A stretch of 64,000 nucleotides of DNA from Anoplopoma fimbria. Lineage: Eukaryota > Chordata > Actinopteri > Perciformes > Anoplopomatidae. The stretch lies in NCBI RefSeq assembly GCF_027596085.1, contig NC_072467.1, forward strand, positions 6,513,861-6,577,860. The letters run 5' to 3'. This document shows, one piece after another, positions 43,701 to 57,387 of the stretch. The notes below the pieces were generated by a model. That model ran no database searches. It had not been told where the DNA came from and saw nothing but the letters and a program-made list of their open reading frames with translations. The first letter of the stretch is position 1. Every line of letters begins with the position of its first letter. The translations under genes were made by a program, and so were the position numbers.

Positions 43701-45784
43701 CAAAATTCAAAGAATTGGTATCACATGTGAGGAAAAACTCTCATGTTAGTATAAGGCCAACAATTGGCACTCTGCTTCCAGTTATTTGCTGGAAGCAGAA
43801 TTGTGAGATGTTAGCAGAATTGTGAGATGATAACATATATGACAAATATACCAATGCACTGGAGGAAAAAAGGTGCAGATCAAAAGAGTTCGTAAATCTA
43901 TGTTCGACATTGATGTCTCTGTCATTATGCAATGTCTTGTGATAGGATAGGATAAGGATGTAGGAGAAGCTTTTCATGCTCAGATAAGAACCAATCAGAC
44001 CTCAATCAGATTCGTCCAAGGCCTGGATGATCTAATGCCTACATGGGAGAGTAAATCACACCTAAGAAAGAGCGGCAGCATAAAGATGCTCAGTATATTG
44101 AAGCAGGTTTTGAATGCTGCAGTCTTTAGACAATGGGACGGACAGCACAATTGACAGATGGGATTAACATCAGACTGTTTCAGGATTTCTGCATCATGCA
44201 TAACCATGGGATTTTTCTCAAAACTGTTGAGGTATTAAATTGTGCAAAACATTCCTTTTCAAGCTTTGCTTCAATAATAGAAATACAAGTATTACTTAAA
44301 ATAGGCAACGCAGATTGTTGCAGACCCTTTGTTTGGCCTGGCTGTTAAAAGAGAGATGACAAAAGATTTTAAGTAAACCTATTCCAATCAAAGTTCTAAT
44401 TAAATCAGGTAGAGATGACATATTTTGCTTTGTTCTTTAATTTCATTCTTATATTTCTGATATAATATAGTTGGAGCAAGGGCATTCTTCAATGAACATT
44501 TTGCATTTGGCATAATCTAACTATGATGTGACATAGGTCAGCCAATTCGGGCTGACCCTTGTTTCGTTCAAATCTGATTGGCTCAGCCATTTTCACTGTG
44601 AACTTGATGATTTGTTCCTGCTCACCTCGGTTTGCATAGGCAGTCTTGTTTTGAGTCAGTGCAGTAGTGACAGGCTTAAACAAAATGAGGAGGCAGGTGT
44701 CAAGACATCCTAAATTGCTTTGAAGGTCTTCAGCATCATCAGATTTGCTTTATACAACAAAAACTGTTTTAGTGTTAAAATTACTGGCAATAAAATGTTC
44801 AGCCCACGTCATCCGGACACTAGCGTAAAAGGCCTCTCCATCTCAAAGTCTTGGGTTGAATTTCAGTCACAGTATTTTCCTGATCTTACTTGTAAAGTAC
44901 ATGTATCTCTTACTGTCCTCATTATGTGAGGAGTGATGATAGTGATTGATATAAACACCTGAGTTCTAGACTGCACTGTAATTATATTTTGAGCCAAACC
45001 CAGCAGAATATATTCATTTAACCTCTTTTTCACAGAGCTTATATGTAACCTTTCAGATGAGATGGTGATTTGTTTTGTTTTTATTTCAGTTGGTTATTGA
45101 CACAGAGGAGCATTTTGAAGTATTTCAGAGGAAATTAAGAGAACTAATCAAGTTTGAGATAGCACATATAATATGCTGTATAGGCCAGTTGTTAAAAATA
45201 AAACTAGAATAAAAGACTCAATATACCAAAAGAGGAGGGCTGTAGTCATTCTAATTTCCAAGTAAAAAGAAACCGACTCCAAACTTTGTTTTCTTGTTAA
45301 GTGTTGCAACACAAGTTAAAATAACGATATATTTCAATATGTCTTGCCTTTTCAAAGGCCCACAGGTTTTTTTCCTTTGCACTTTCTTTTCTCAAGTCAT
45401 AAGTGTAATCAATCCATTTAAAAATAAACTGTAATTATTGAAGAAAAGGAAAAAACGAGCTGGTGAAAAAAAAAAACTTTGCTGTTGGTCGTGTTCATTG
45501 AGTTTTCTAACAATAAACACATGTCACATTGGGACATGATCAGCATTTGGAGATGTCCTTGAAATAAGGGTGAAACCTGGGAAAATTAAGATTGTTGGCA
45601 GTTATGGTGTAATGTGAAGTCTTTGACCAAAATAACTCAAAACAGAGTGCTGAGTGGGACTGGTACACCCTTGGTAATGGCCATGTCACCATCGTATTTT
45701 GTTCTGTATAGCTTTGACTTCAGATTTAACTCTGTGTCCTGCCAACTTCAGAAGTTTTCAGATGGAGTTCTTTATTGCCTATTG
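37706..45784. other. long AT-rich stretch, no gene or repeat family recognised
   Basis: About 8 kb of apparently unique sequence. Open frames are all under about 90 codons and show no motifs. Small features are a perfect 11-bp hairpin at 43771-43799 with an adjoining tandem GCAGAATTGTGAGATG pair (about 43795-43832). Confidence 0.5.
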
Positions 45785-45925
45785 TGGCACACAAACAGCA
45801 GTGCGGGGGATGACTTTATAACTTTATACTTCTGCTCCCCTACATCTCAGGGGAAATATTTTACTTTTACCGCAGAATATTTATCTGACAGCTTGAGTTA
45901 CTTTAGTTACTTTTCAGATTACCAA
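45785..45925 (+). repeat. dispersed fish repeat (TACTCCACTACATCTCAG type), diverged
   Basis: Shows TCCCCTACATCTCAGGGGAA, then ATTTATCTGACAGCTTGAGT and TTACTTTTCAGATTAC, the same order of words as the copy at 57015-57215. Two copies of related sequence in one window support a dispersed family. An open frame across it (45614-45934) is probably fortuitous. Confidence 0.65.
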
Positions 45926-47061
45926 TTTCCATAAATTTCCTTGGAAAACCAAGTATCTTCAGATGCGTTGATGTTGAATGTTACTTCACTCAATAAACTA
46001 TCTAAAAAGCCTCTTAGATCAGCAGGAAAATGCATCATCACAAAGCAGAAAACAGGGGCTGACTTTTTAATAATAATAATTGGCGCCTAAAAAACATGAC
46101 CTTATAGGATACGATGCATTACTGTAGATTAAGCTACTTAACACTATATAAATGATATATGAAATTATAATATTATAGAATACCCCCAGAGACAGCCCAT
46201 TGTTTTATTTGTTTCAAACGTTCTTGCACAACTCTGAAAAAGAAAACAGTCATAACTAATCCATATGAGTAATAAAGAAGGATTCAGACCAATAGCAGGT
46301 TAATGCGCTCTGTGCCTGGTGCTGTTTCAGTGCACAATGTGCTCATTTCGGGTTATATACACATTAATAAGAGTGTGTTTGTTGGAGAAAGAGTTCTTCA
46401 TTAATTGATTCTGCTGGGGACGTATCGGCACAGAAAAAGAGCTAGCATATTCTGCCACGAGTAATGCCTTTCCTACTCCATATCAAAAATTACGTGCAAA
46501 TGTATCGATGGAATTTGAGGAATGTATGCATGTCCTTTCACAGTGAAAGTGAATTCAAGAACAGATGTTAATACAGTTTGGGAATTTATAAATTACATCA
46601 AAATGGTACATATAGGACATACTGCATATGTCAGGTAAGGTATATTTTGACTGAAAATTAAATCACAAGTAGATGATACAATGGTACGACGATAGAAAAT
46701 GGCGTATTTGGGTAATTGAACCAACAAGAAATGTTGAGCCGGGGGAAGGTGGTAATATTGTGAGAAATACCTAAAAATGTCCAAGATTAGAGTGGTAAAT
46801 ATACAACAAAAACGAGATTATTTACTGAGATTATAAAATCATAAATTTGTGAGAGAAAATACATTCTTCTAATATTAAACTCACAAATTTACAAGAAAAT
46901 AAATTAGAAAGATGTGTTGTTTTTTTTGTCAAGGAACCACACCATTCTCTTTGGAAGGTTGGATCCCCCTCATCACACCACAGACACAACCGTAAAACAC
47001 TGTGGTGAGCTGCTGAGAGCAAAATTTATTATTTTGTAACAGAAAATAATATATGGACATC
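45926..47061. other. non-coding AT-rich sequence
   Basis: Nothing recognised. Confidence 0.5.
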
Positions 47062-47135
47062 TATCAATTCTCATCCGCTTATCCGGGGCCCGGTTGCAGG
47101 AGCAGCAGACTAAGCAGGGTATTTCAGACGTCCAT
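47062..47135 (-). repeat. LINE 3'-terminal fragment
   Basis: Contains CCGCTTATCCGGGGCCCGGT followed by TGCAGGAGCAGCAGACTAAG. On the minus strand this is the common end of a fish non-LTR element (a run of Leu-Leu-Pro-Pro-type codons leading to a GGATAAGCGG terminus). Only about 70 bp survives. Confidence 0.65.
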
Positions 47136-48145
<1,010 letters not shown>

Positions 48146-48473
48146 CTCCTTTGCTAAAAATGTACTGCCCTGACTGAACCTCAGCAAGTTAGTGAAAACT
48201 AGCTCAGTGCTTCTTACAGTTTAACATTTGTGTGTCTGATTGATTGTGCGAACAAATGTATTTTGCCTTTGACTGAGGTCCCTCCAAGAAAAAAAAAATG
48301 CAATAATTTGTATAAAGATATTGTCCATTTTTATATTGAAAAACTCAAACATTTGGTTAATCTTGCCAACGGCTTTGCAACCCAGACTTCTAATGTAAAA
48401 AACATGATATATATTTGTCTCTTTGTTTATATCATAATATTTATATTTCCAGCTGCACCTTAAAGGGCAGCAT

Positions 48474-48900
48474 CACATAAATGTCATAAAGGGGCACTGT
48501 GGAGTTTTCTTGTAAACAACCAAAGTATTTCATTCAGTGTTACTCGCCGAAACACATTGTTTGTACCCTTGAGCTCAAAAAAATACGTTGCATGCATTTT
48601 CATAGCGTGTTTTAAACCCTGCATTGTTAACATGCATGTTTACTAGCTAGTCTTCTTGTTCACTGCCTTTACTGGCGTATTGTTGCATATCTTGTATATC
48701 AGTGGAGTAGTGTTCAACCATTGGCAGGATAGTGTATTGTGTCACCCACATACTTGCATGTGCACCCTTGTGTGCATTCACAACAAAAACACAATGGAAA
48801 CCCACTCATAGAAAAACAGCTTTATAGCGCTGCTAGAGGTCAAAACACTCAGAAACAGTAACTTGTTCATCGGTTAATCATCAGCTCACATAAAAATCAT
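48474..48900. repeat. possible dispersed repeat, class unknown
   Basis: Begins with AAAGGGGCACTGTGGAGTTT and is more balanced in composition than its flanks. I associate the opening phrase with repeated non-coding elements of fish genomes, but no second copy lies in this window, so the call is tentative. No reading frame. Confidence 0.3.
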
Positions 48901-51900
48901 AAAAAGATATGGGCGAAGCGATAATTAGCAAATCTCTGAATATTTCTTCAGATGCTAAGTGCATCCGACTGAAAGGACATTAACATAAGGTAATAAACAG
49001 ACTGTGTTTGGAAGGTGGTTTCTTGGGAAAAGCAAAGCCATTTATTGGGTATATTCTATTTACCAGGAAGCAGAGAGAAATGTGCAGTGAGAATATGAGC
49101 TCTGACTTGAGAACAAGTGAAGCGACCAAACTCAATTGAGATTGGCCCAAGTAATGCCAAACCCAACATGCAGACATGTGGCATAAAGAGTGGCTCCCTT
49201 AGAAGCTGCTTACTAAGAATAGCTGCATACACATGAAGGTGTCAAGGTTGAATTTTCTCAAGTAGATGTGAAAATTTGAAAATTGGTTGTGAAGAGGTGA
49301 GAAAAAAGCAGATAAAACAATAAGACCGGAAAATAAATTATAGTGGAACGTGTCAAATTGTGGCATGTATCAATACATAAATTAAAAGTTTCACAAAATT
49401 GAATGTTTTATTTTTCATATTTTTGCAGTAATGATGTAAAACCCCAAACTATGTGTGCATACTGCATATTATGCAGAGAGCAACGACAGGAATCATTTTG
49501 GGTTGGGTTGACTCAAATAACACAGACACTGGTAGCATACTGTGTGTAGAATGCTTCTCACGTCTGCCCTAAATTCAGGTCTGTAAAAAAGATAGGATAG
49601 GACACTGAGGAACAACAAAAAAGACACTCACTATAATTCTGCTATAACAGATGTACAATAATGTTGAAAGTGTGGTATTATTTCTCTGTAGTATTTAGAT
49701 AACCTTAAAGATCCTGTTTAACACAGATAATGGTGCTCCTACAAGTAGTAATGTATTTCAATAAACCTTTCAAAACCCTGAGAAATGATTGGTATTGTAT
49801 ATAATGCCTTAATTTAGATACATCCCCTCAGATATTAATTTGTAAAAGAAACTATCCAGACTTTTGCACATATTTATATTACATTTTAGTCAAATAAAGA
49901 TGACATCATAGTCAGTAGTGCTCTTAAGGGCAAAATTACCTTCTTCATTTAAACAGCCCTTGAAACTGCAGTGGAGCCTACACTATAGGATCAATGCCAG
50001 AACCAATTCATCCATCTCCTAATTATTACCTTAAGATGTTCTGTGTGCAGCATCATACCAGTATCCAATCAAATCCAATTAACACTGGTGGCCCCCTCCA
50101 GAAAACTGCATTGTGGAGGGATTACACAGCTATTTGTGCTAGTCTGATTAATGGCTGCAGTAATTAATGCTGAAGGGGTCTGTCTGACTGCCTCAGTGTA
50201 GAGGAGCATACAGCAGCGAGCCAGCTGCAGCGAACAGAGCTAACACTCACACATGCACACACAAACCAGCACACACACCAAACACCTGGATCCTCTCACG
50301 TGCACATATGTTGCACATAATATGAGGCTTTTTTGAAAGTATTGTGCCTCTGATACAATTAAAACACTTCATGAAGAAGTCTGTCCATATGCACTGACTT
50401 TGAAGACATATAAAAAAAATCTAAAAGTTGGATCCACAATTTAAAGGATGTCACCAAAAACTGTATATATTATTTGTATTTTCTGATTATTTTGAATAAT
50501 AAGGCCTCAAATTGTTTCCATCCTTTCATTTAAACAAGGCATTTGAATGCTCAAAGTGCTCAAGGCAAACTCATACAGCATGCACTCAGTCAGAGAGACA
50601 GAGACAGAGTGGAGGAGGCACACTGAGTGAAAGAGTATAACAGATGTGGAATGACAGTTGCAGAACTGAGCTAAATTGAGAACCCTCATCCGTCCGAATC
50701 TGCAGCATGTTATTGACTTCCAGTTTCATATGATACTTAAAATGTGCATTCATTAACAAAACAACAATATTGAACACTTTGTGTCAAACTGTAAGACTAT
50801 ACTGAAAAATTAGCTAAAGTTTGCTTTTGAAAATAAATCCAAGAGTGATGTCAAGTTATGTATTATAGCAAATGGGACCCTAAATTAAAAATGAATGATA
50901 AAAAAAAAAAAAAATGTGAAGACCACACTTACAACTACAGCTAATATCATTAATTTATAAAATAATATTGCAAGTTATGTTGCTTTTACTGTCACGACTA
51001 TACAATTCAGAAAACAGGAAAATCCGCAACAGACACTCCGTTGGAGACTTGTCAAGCAGACATACTGTAATGTATAATTGAAGTATACAATCCAAATAAT
51101 TCATGAAGCAATCTTCTTGCAGCATCCGCTGTCAGAGATTACAATCAGCAGCATCTTCAGCAAATAATTATCACAGGTGGTTGAAGGCCTTAAACCTAAT
51201 CTCCACGATGTGACATGCAAATTTGAAGGCTCTTCCTTTGCTTCACTCAGTGTGCATCTATCAGTCTATTTCAACATCAAATGTTCTTTATCGTGCAACG
51301 TTATCTCATATTTCAAAGGCTGTGGTTGATATGGCATGACTCCAGCCTGATAAGAGCACAAACACCTGCTTGCTCTGCAGGCGTGCTGCTTGGAGAGCCC
51401 TTTATATTGCTTTTGGATTGCTTTGCTGAAATATAAGGTTTAATCTCTCTGTTTTTCACCTGCCTTTCCAATTCCTCTCCATGTCTTTTTTTCTCATACT
51501 CCTGCGTAGTGATTAACTGTAAATCGTAATAAAAAGGACTTTCAAAAGCTTGCAAACATATTTTAACAATTGCTTTGACTTTAAGTCAGATTTTCATTTG
51601 TCCTATTGTCCTTTCATTTTTCTATTACGCATGTAAATAATTGAGTCTGCTTGTGCATGTGTGTGTGCTTGTACATGGTTGACTTCTAAAATGGTTCAAA
51701 CAACTATCACTTTATTCTGTTTCACTCTGTAGGTTAACCACTACAACAGAGAAATTCACAATTCATGAGGTGCAAATACTCAACTCTCAGTATTCTCTGA
51801 AGGCCATTTGAAAGGGAGGAGAAATGACTCATGAATGATGAATACAAAACTGTTCACAAAATAAAATGTTAATCAATGCAATAGATGTCTGTTGAACTGA

Positions 51901-53805
51901 TGGAAAATGTAATACATAAAATGCTTCTGTAGTATTTTGTAATTGCACACTTCAACTATGGAATGGACTTGTATTGGCACATTTTGGCTTTTTGTGGCCT
52001 GACACCAAAATTTCAGGTTAGAAATTTTGCCGCACCTCAGGAAAGTCCTGATGTCAGTGTCAAAAAGCTCTACAATGTGTGTAATGCAAATTGATCTGCT
52101 TCTGCCCTGCTCCAAAGTATTTTGGTTATAGGTTGAAACAATCGACAAATTAATTGTTTGTATTACTCCTTTTCACTGCATTGTATTTAGGTTGAATTTA
52201 CTGACTGGACAAATGGATAATTAAGCACAATTGTGTCTTTCATTTATTTTTAATGTTACATTTTTTCAGGATGTGCCATCAAAAATTTGATCCGACGCAC
52301 TTAATAGAGCAGAGAAGAGTGATGCATTTGGCTGCAAGAAATTCTGGATGGATTAACTCACCGTTAAAAACTTCAGATGTTGTGATTGTCACGAATATTC
52401 CAAATACATTTTCATTTGATCCTTTCACTTCACGGACCTACAAAAACAGGGAAGAAAATAAAAGTCTCATATTACTGTATATAACAAATGAACATGAATA
52501 AACATTGGTAAGTTGTCTTGAATGAGTAAATTAGTTATATCCAATATTTCCTTGGTTCTAAGGTCCCAGGATCTATGGAATAAGTTATCTACAAACTTTT
52601 CACTTTCACTATTTAAATTTAATTTAATTTAATTTAAAACCCCACTGAATTTGTTTTATACCTACTGAAATATAAATAAAATGACATTTTAGAGAATAAT
52701 ATTATAGATATGCAATAAACGTTATATGCAGATAGATATGTAAATCAAACCTCAACATTAGAAAGGTTGGAGGAGTTTAGCTGTAGGCTATGCAATAACT
52801 ATACAGTGAGTTATTCCCTTTGTGACTGGATGAAGTTTACATCTAAATATACTGTGTGAAGAAAAGCTGAAATATGCATCATAACACATTCATGTCTAAC
52901 AAAGTTATAGAGCTGACATGTCACAACTCAACAAAAAGCTTCTTACAGCCAAATTGGTTTTATACAATTGATATCTGATGGACATTAAGCACACTGTGGC
53001 CAAATTAAGCATAGATGCAATCAAGGCAGTGATAGTTTTGTTGTTGGTCTGGCTGGAAATTGGCAGTAATGATTACTGTATGTTTAAAGACACGTTAGGA
53101 GACTATTGATGGCCCAGGCCTTTGAGACCAGCCAATGTTTTTTTTCACTCGATTACCAGCTCCAGTTGCCAATCAGCCATAATTATTAAGGCTGTCTTTA
53201 AAGCACCTTAGAATACAAATGAACTGGACTCTGCAGAGATAGTCATCATGTGGCAAACAGATCCCTGCATCCCAGATCCCACACATACTCTATTCATGCA
53301 CTCAAAAACATTGACACACAAGGGAACACAACACACAAACATAGTGTGTGTAGAACAATTTTTTGCTAGTGCGTGCCTAGGCTTAATGATGAGATAGCAC
53401 AAGGCAGAGAGCGAATCTGTTCAGTTTGACATGTTTTATTATTCCTGCATTATGCAACCATTGCTAAATGTCATGTAAATGCTTCAATGAATTTCAATTT
53501 ACCATCAAGCCACTAAGCTCCAATTTGTACTTTGAGTTGATAAAGTGAAATTGAGGGATGAGAAAAAATGTCTCGTAAGAGACTGCATGCAACACAGGGG
53601 TAGTATTATCCAAAGTAGTATTATCCAACCATGAATGCAGAATGTCACTGGCGTTAAGGGAAGAAAGTAATTTGTCAGCTGTATCAAGACTCAGAATTAA
53701 TGTAGAAACAGCAGTATTGTGATTAGCCTTGCTGAACAAGTACAAGATAGGAAGCGTCCAGGTCTGTGGTGATTAAACGTATACAGCAGTTCAGGGAACA
53801 AAGGT
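48901..53805. other. non-coding AT-rich sequence
   Basis: No gene or repeat family recognised. The patch at 49960-50240 is less AT-rich, has TAATTA-type motifs and no ORF, and could be a conserved non-coding element. Short tandem words occur at 52603-52640 (TTTAA units) and about 53600-53629 (GTAGTATTATCCA pair). Confidence 0.45.
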
Positions 53806-54300
53806 TACTATTGTAACCCTAGTTCTATAAATAGAGACAGAGCCTTCTACTTGATTGTATGGGTAATACTCTCTTCCAATAACGAGCACAATCCAACTGA
53901 AAATTTGCATAAAAGTAACCGGCCAATCAGGACGTGCCTACCCAAAAACGAGAAAATTCTACAGTATATAATTCAGCACGAATCATTCTGCACCCTCTTC
54001 AGCAAGCTGCATAAGAGCAGCAATACGGCCTTGGTAGAGTGCTCCATCTGTGCCTTTTGAAGAAGGGTTAAGCTATCATCACCTTCAATCTAACCCACAC
54101 AGGTGGTAGACACCCTGCACACCACCTTACTCGGATCATCAAGGAGCCCGGGGACATGATGGTGTATCAAGCGCAGAGGGTGGGTTAGGTGCAACACAAC
54201 TGACACACACCCACCCTTTTCACCAGTTGTGTGTCATGTAATGTTGAGCGCATGGCCCCCATGCCCACTGGGCAAGGGCATGCTCGTGATCAGATGAAAA
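53806..54300 (+). mobile_element. possible DIRS-like terminal region, second subfamily
   Basis: Starts GGTTACTATTGTAACCCTAG followed by TTCTATAAATAGAGACAGAG. This has the same layout as the end of the confirmed DIRS element in this window (AGGTTACTTGCGTAACCCCG, then GTTCTCTGAGTAGC). The block is more GC-rich than its flanks and lacks coding sequence. I infer an isolated DIRS-like terminal repeat; the right boundary is arbitrary. Confidence 0.35.
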
Positions 54301-54860
54301 CATATTAACCTGAGTGTCCAGTAGAGGGTGGAGCCTGTGTGAGCTAGAACAAACTCTTCATCTCTTAGTGCTGGAGCTGACAATCCGATAGTTCATCAAA
54401 ACTTTAGGTTCATGAGGAATTGACTGACTCAAGTTAAGCTGTGTATGCAAGTATATGCACTGTGTGAAGGAATTTTCCTTATTGTATTAAGAAAAATGCC
54501 TCTGAAGTAAGAAATAAAGCAAAACACGATACATTTTTGGTAGGACATTGGTCTAAATATGTAGCAAGTAACATCCTAGATTGGATTCTGGCCAAGGTCC
54601 TTTATTGCATAACAACTGCTAAAGCAAACAGTTTACTCCACATCTCATACAATACAGATACTGTCAAGAATAGGAATTAGGCACAATAACACTTTAAGAT
54701 AAATGCCAACATCAAATGATAACATATAAACAATGTAAATACGTTTGGCAAATAATGTTAAACATATTCCCAATCTTAGTTTAGCATGTTAGCATGCTAA
54801 CATATGCTAATTAGCACTAAAGACAGGCATGAGGGCAGCTGTGGCCGATGGGAAAGTCAT
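54301..54860. other. non-coding sequence between DIRS-like elements
   Basis: AT-rich and unrecognised, with TAGCATG-type repeats near 54785-54815. Confidence 0.4.
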
Positions 54861-55407
54861 AGTTCTCTTTCATAGCATTCGTTTCGTGTCTCACATTGGG
54901 AACGCCTACGCTGTGACCTCATCAGAAGCTCCTATCGCATTCTGCCAGCCAGGATTGGCTGGAACTAAGCCAGCAGTATCAAGGAGGGTGGAGGCCCTCC
55001 CCCTATAAAAGGGCTTGACACTACGCTTCCAGTCATTCAAAAACCTCTTCTCGCTACAAGCAGAAGTTCCAACCTTAATCTCTCAAACTAACTGTCTTAC
55101 TTGGACCTAGCTTAACTGTCCATCGGCACGAGCGAAAACTCGGTCAACAGGCGCTTTGTTCACGGTTTGCTCAGTTAACAGAGAGTTACCGCTCATACTA
55201 GTCTGTCACAAAACAGTAGTCTGAGCTGCTAACTGTGGAAAGTAGCAATACTTTCAGCAGCTAGCCAAACCGAGTGGCAAAAAAATACACCTCCGCCTGG
55301 AAGTCGCAAAGCTCCCAGTCGGCCCCCGCTATCCCCTAGCCTCGCCAGGCTAACAATAGCACACAGCCTAACTTTAGTTTCACAGCTAATAATCCCTTCT
55401 TGTGACC

Positions 55408-55839
55408 ATGGCTGTCACTCTTGTCCGTAATAAAGCAGATGAGAAAACCCAGGCGCAAGCCTGCCCCTGCGGGAATAAAATATCGAGCTGGGATACTCAC
55501 CAGTTGTGTGTGATGTGTCTTGGCCTGAAACATGCCAAGCCGCCTTTGAGTCCATGCATTCAGCCAGTCTCAAAGCAGTGGCTCTCTCACTGGATTGTAG
55601 GGGCTATTGCTTTAGCCTATAGCTTTAAGGGGTTGCAGCCACCAGAGAGGCTGCGTGCTCATTCTACCAGGGGTCTCTCTACCTCCTGGGCCCTTTTCAG
55701 AAGGATCTCCATTCAGGAGATTTGCGCTGCTGCAAGTTGGGCCTCACCACACACCTTTGCCAGGTTCTACAGGCTTGATGTTACAGCTACCCCATTAGCC
55801 CATTCGGTGCTTAGTGTGGCTAAACCACGATACAGCTAA
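55408..55839 (+). CDS. short DIRS ORF: gag-like N-terminus fused to tyrosine-recombinase C-terminus
   Basis: The frame of 143 codons (ATG at 55408, TAA at 55837-55839) is uninterrupted. Residues about 20-47 carry a cysteine-rich block (CPCGNKISSWDTHQLCVMCL), which I match to the N-terminal gag-like protein of fish DIRS elements. From about residue 55 the sequence changes to the C-terminal part of the tyrosine recombinase. It has LSHWIVGAIALAY, then the His-x-x-Arg motif in RAHSTRG (about residue 90) and the presumed nucleophile tyrosine in FARFYRLD (about residue 122). The recombinase normally integrates circular DNA without target duplication. Here its N-terminal half, including the first catalytic Arg, is missing, so the fused protein should be catalytically dead. 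Whether it is translated is unknown. Confidence 0.75.
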   Translation: MAVTLVRNKADEKTQAQACPCGNKISSWDTHQLCVMCLGLKHAKPPLSPCIQPVSKQWLSHWIVGAIALAYSFKGLQPPERLRAHSTRGLSTSWALFRRISIQEICAAASWASPHTFARFYRLDVTATPLAHSVLSVAKPRYS

Positions 55840-55897
55840 TTTAAAGACAGTTGGTTCCCCAGAAACATCTGCCCAGCAACCCGGGAGTCAGTATTTT

Positions 55898-55990
55898 CCC
55901 AATGTGAGACACGAAACGAATGCTATGAAAGAGAACTTTAGGTTACTTGCGTAACCCCGGTTCTCTGAGTAGCATGAGTGAGTGTCTCAC
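55898..55990 (+). repeat. internal complementary region of the DIRS element
   Basis: A 93-bp composite of the complements of both element tips, meeting at about 55935. In DIRS replication this region is thought to template completion of the ends and circularisation. Its survival shows that the deleted derivative arose within a structurally complete element. Confidence 0.88.
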
Positions 55991-56240
55991 CAGACCACCC
56001 TCCTTGCTCATTGGTAGCGAGGAAGAGGTGAGCATTTTTGAAGACTGGCAGCGTAGCGTCAAGCCCTTTTATTGGGGGAGGGCCTCCACCCTCCTTGAAA
56101 CCGACGTGCTTAGTTCCAGCCAATCCTGGCTGGCAGAATGCGATAGGAGCTTCTGATGAGGTCACGCTGTAGGCGTTCCCAAAGTGAGACACTCACTCAT
56201 GCTACTCAGAGAACCAGGGTTACGCAAGTAACCTAAAGTT

Positions 56241-56832
56241 TTGTAGTTATTCATTAACCAAAGTATTGGATAATAAGAGATATTTCAGTCTGGACCTTAA
56301 GGGTGGACCAACTGACCAGAGTCATACTGCTAGAATGTGGTAGCATTCAGCAATCCATGTACAAGTCAAAAATGTAGACAGTACTGTAAGAAATGATAAG
56401 TAACTAGAAAACATACATAGAATGTTGTCTTAATCGATTAATTCATCTGGGAACTGACCACTTTCTTCATGATTTGTTTCTGATTAACTCCAAAATATCT
56501 ACTAGTTTGAGTTTATCAAATCAGTGCTGAATTACACATGAAACAATAACTTTATGTAGATGGATCACCAATGAAATATTAAAAAGTATCTTTGTAAGTT
56601 CTGTAAGTAAATATATGCAGGTTAAGTAAAGGTCAGAAGTATTAGTGCTTGCGTTTGCCTCATTTCACTGTCTTTCATTAGAGCTGACAAGCCTGGCCAT
56701 AAAAGCAGTGCCAGCTGGACACTTTCTGGCCTGCTTACCTGGCTGTCATTTCATCCCAGATACTAAAAGAGCAACCTACAATGAGATGCATTTTGGTAAC
56801 AGTAATTAGAGGAACAATTAGTCCATTTAGAG
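56241..56832. other. non-coding sequence between DIRS and hAT elements
   Basis: No gene. The part at 56640-56830 is less AT-rich with no frame and might be conserved non-coding sequence. It ends in ATTTAGAG, the candidate hAT target duplication. Confidence 0.4.
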
Positions 56833-57014
56833 CAGGGGTGGGCAATTATTTTTCCCAAGGGCCACATGTGAAACTGGGATTGTTGTGGAGGGCCGGACCA
56901 AAAGACTGAACTCAATTCTGCTCAATATTATTCCACCTCTTTATAAAAAGCAGTAAATTATATGGATGTGATAAGCTGCGAGTGGTAAGAGTAAATGTTA
57001 TGATCAGTTATTAA

Positions 57015-57215
57015 ATGTTATGGAATGTAACTAAGTTTATTTGCTTAAGTACTGTACTTAAGTACAAATTCAAGGTACTTTACTTGAGTATTTACATTTT
57101 ATTCAACATTGAATTTATACTCCACTACATCTCAGAGGGAAATATTTAACTTTTTATTCCACTACGTTCGTCCGGCAGCTTTAGTTAGTAGTTACTTTGC
57201 ACATTACAAATTTTC
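57015..57215 (-). repeat. dispersed fish repeat nested in or adjoining the hAT 3' region
   Basis: Has the order TTAAGTACTGTACTTAAGTA (a palindrome), ACTCCACTACATCTCAGAGG, CCGGCAGCTTTAGTTAGTAG, TTACTTTGCACATTAC. The later words recur at 45785-45925. No coding sequence. The strand label is arbitrary. Confidence 0.7.
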
Positions 57216-57387
57216 AAACCATTCCTAACTACCCAAACTGAACAACAGTGTATACAGGGGTTAAAATTAGCTCCATCTTAAACATATGCAGCAGGAGTAA
57301 TGATCCAAACAAATATACATATGTAATATTCTTATACAATAGTAAAACACTAACAGGGATCATGTTTCTGTACAATTAGTACATTTA

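Larger units (their letters stand above)
54861..56240 (+). mobile_element. internally deleted DIRS-type tyrosine-recombinase retroelement
   Basis: The ends are inverted relative to each other: left 54898-55053 matches the reverse complement of right 56033-56186 with few differences. The outermost parts differ, and both are rebuilt in an internal complementary region at 55898-55990. Bases 55898-55936 are the complement of the left tip (54861-54900), and 55934-55990 are the complement of the right tip (56184-56240; 57 bp with one mismatch). This inverted-repeat plus internal-complement layout defines DIRS elements. A TATA box (TATAAAA, 55004-55010) lies in the left repeat. The ORF between encodes a gag-like start and the end of a tyrosine recombinase. 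RT, RNase H and methyltransferase regions are absent, so this is a deletion derivative of about 1.4 kb. Confidence 0.9.

Noticed and set aside
45614..45934. 106-codon plus-strand frame
   Set aside because: Its second half lies in a dispersed repeat (45785-45925) and the first half has no features.
52253..52501. 82-codon plus-strand frame
   Set aside because: No recognised motif, AT-rich, no convincing exon boundaries.
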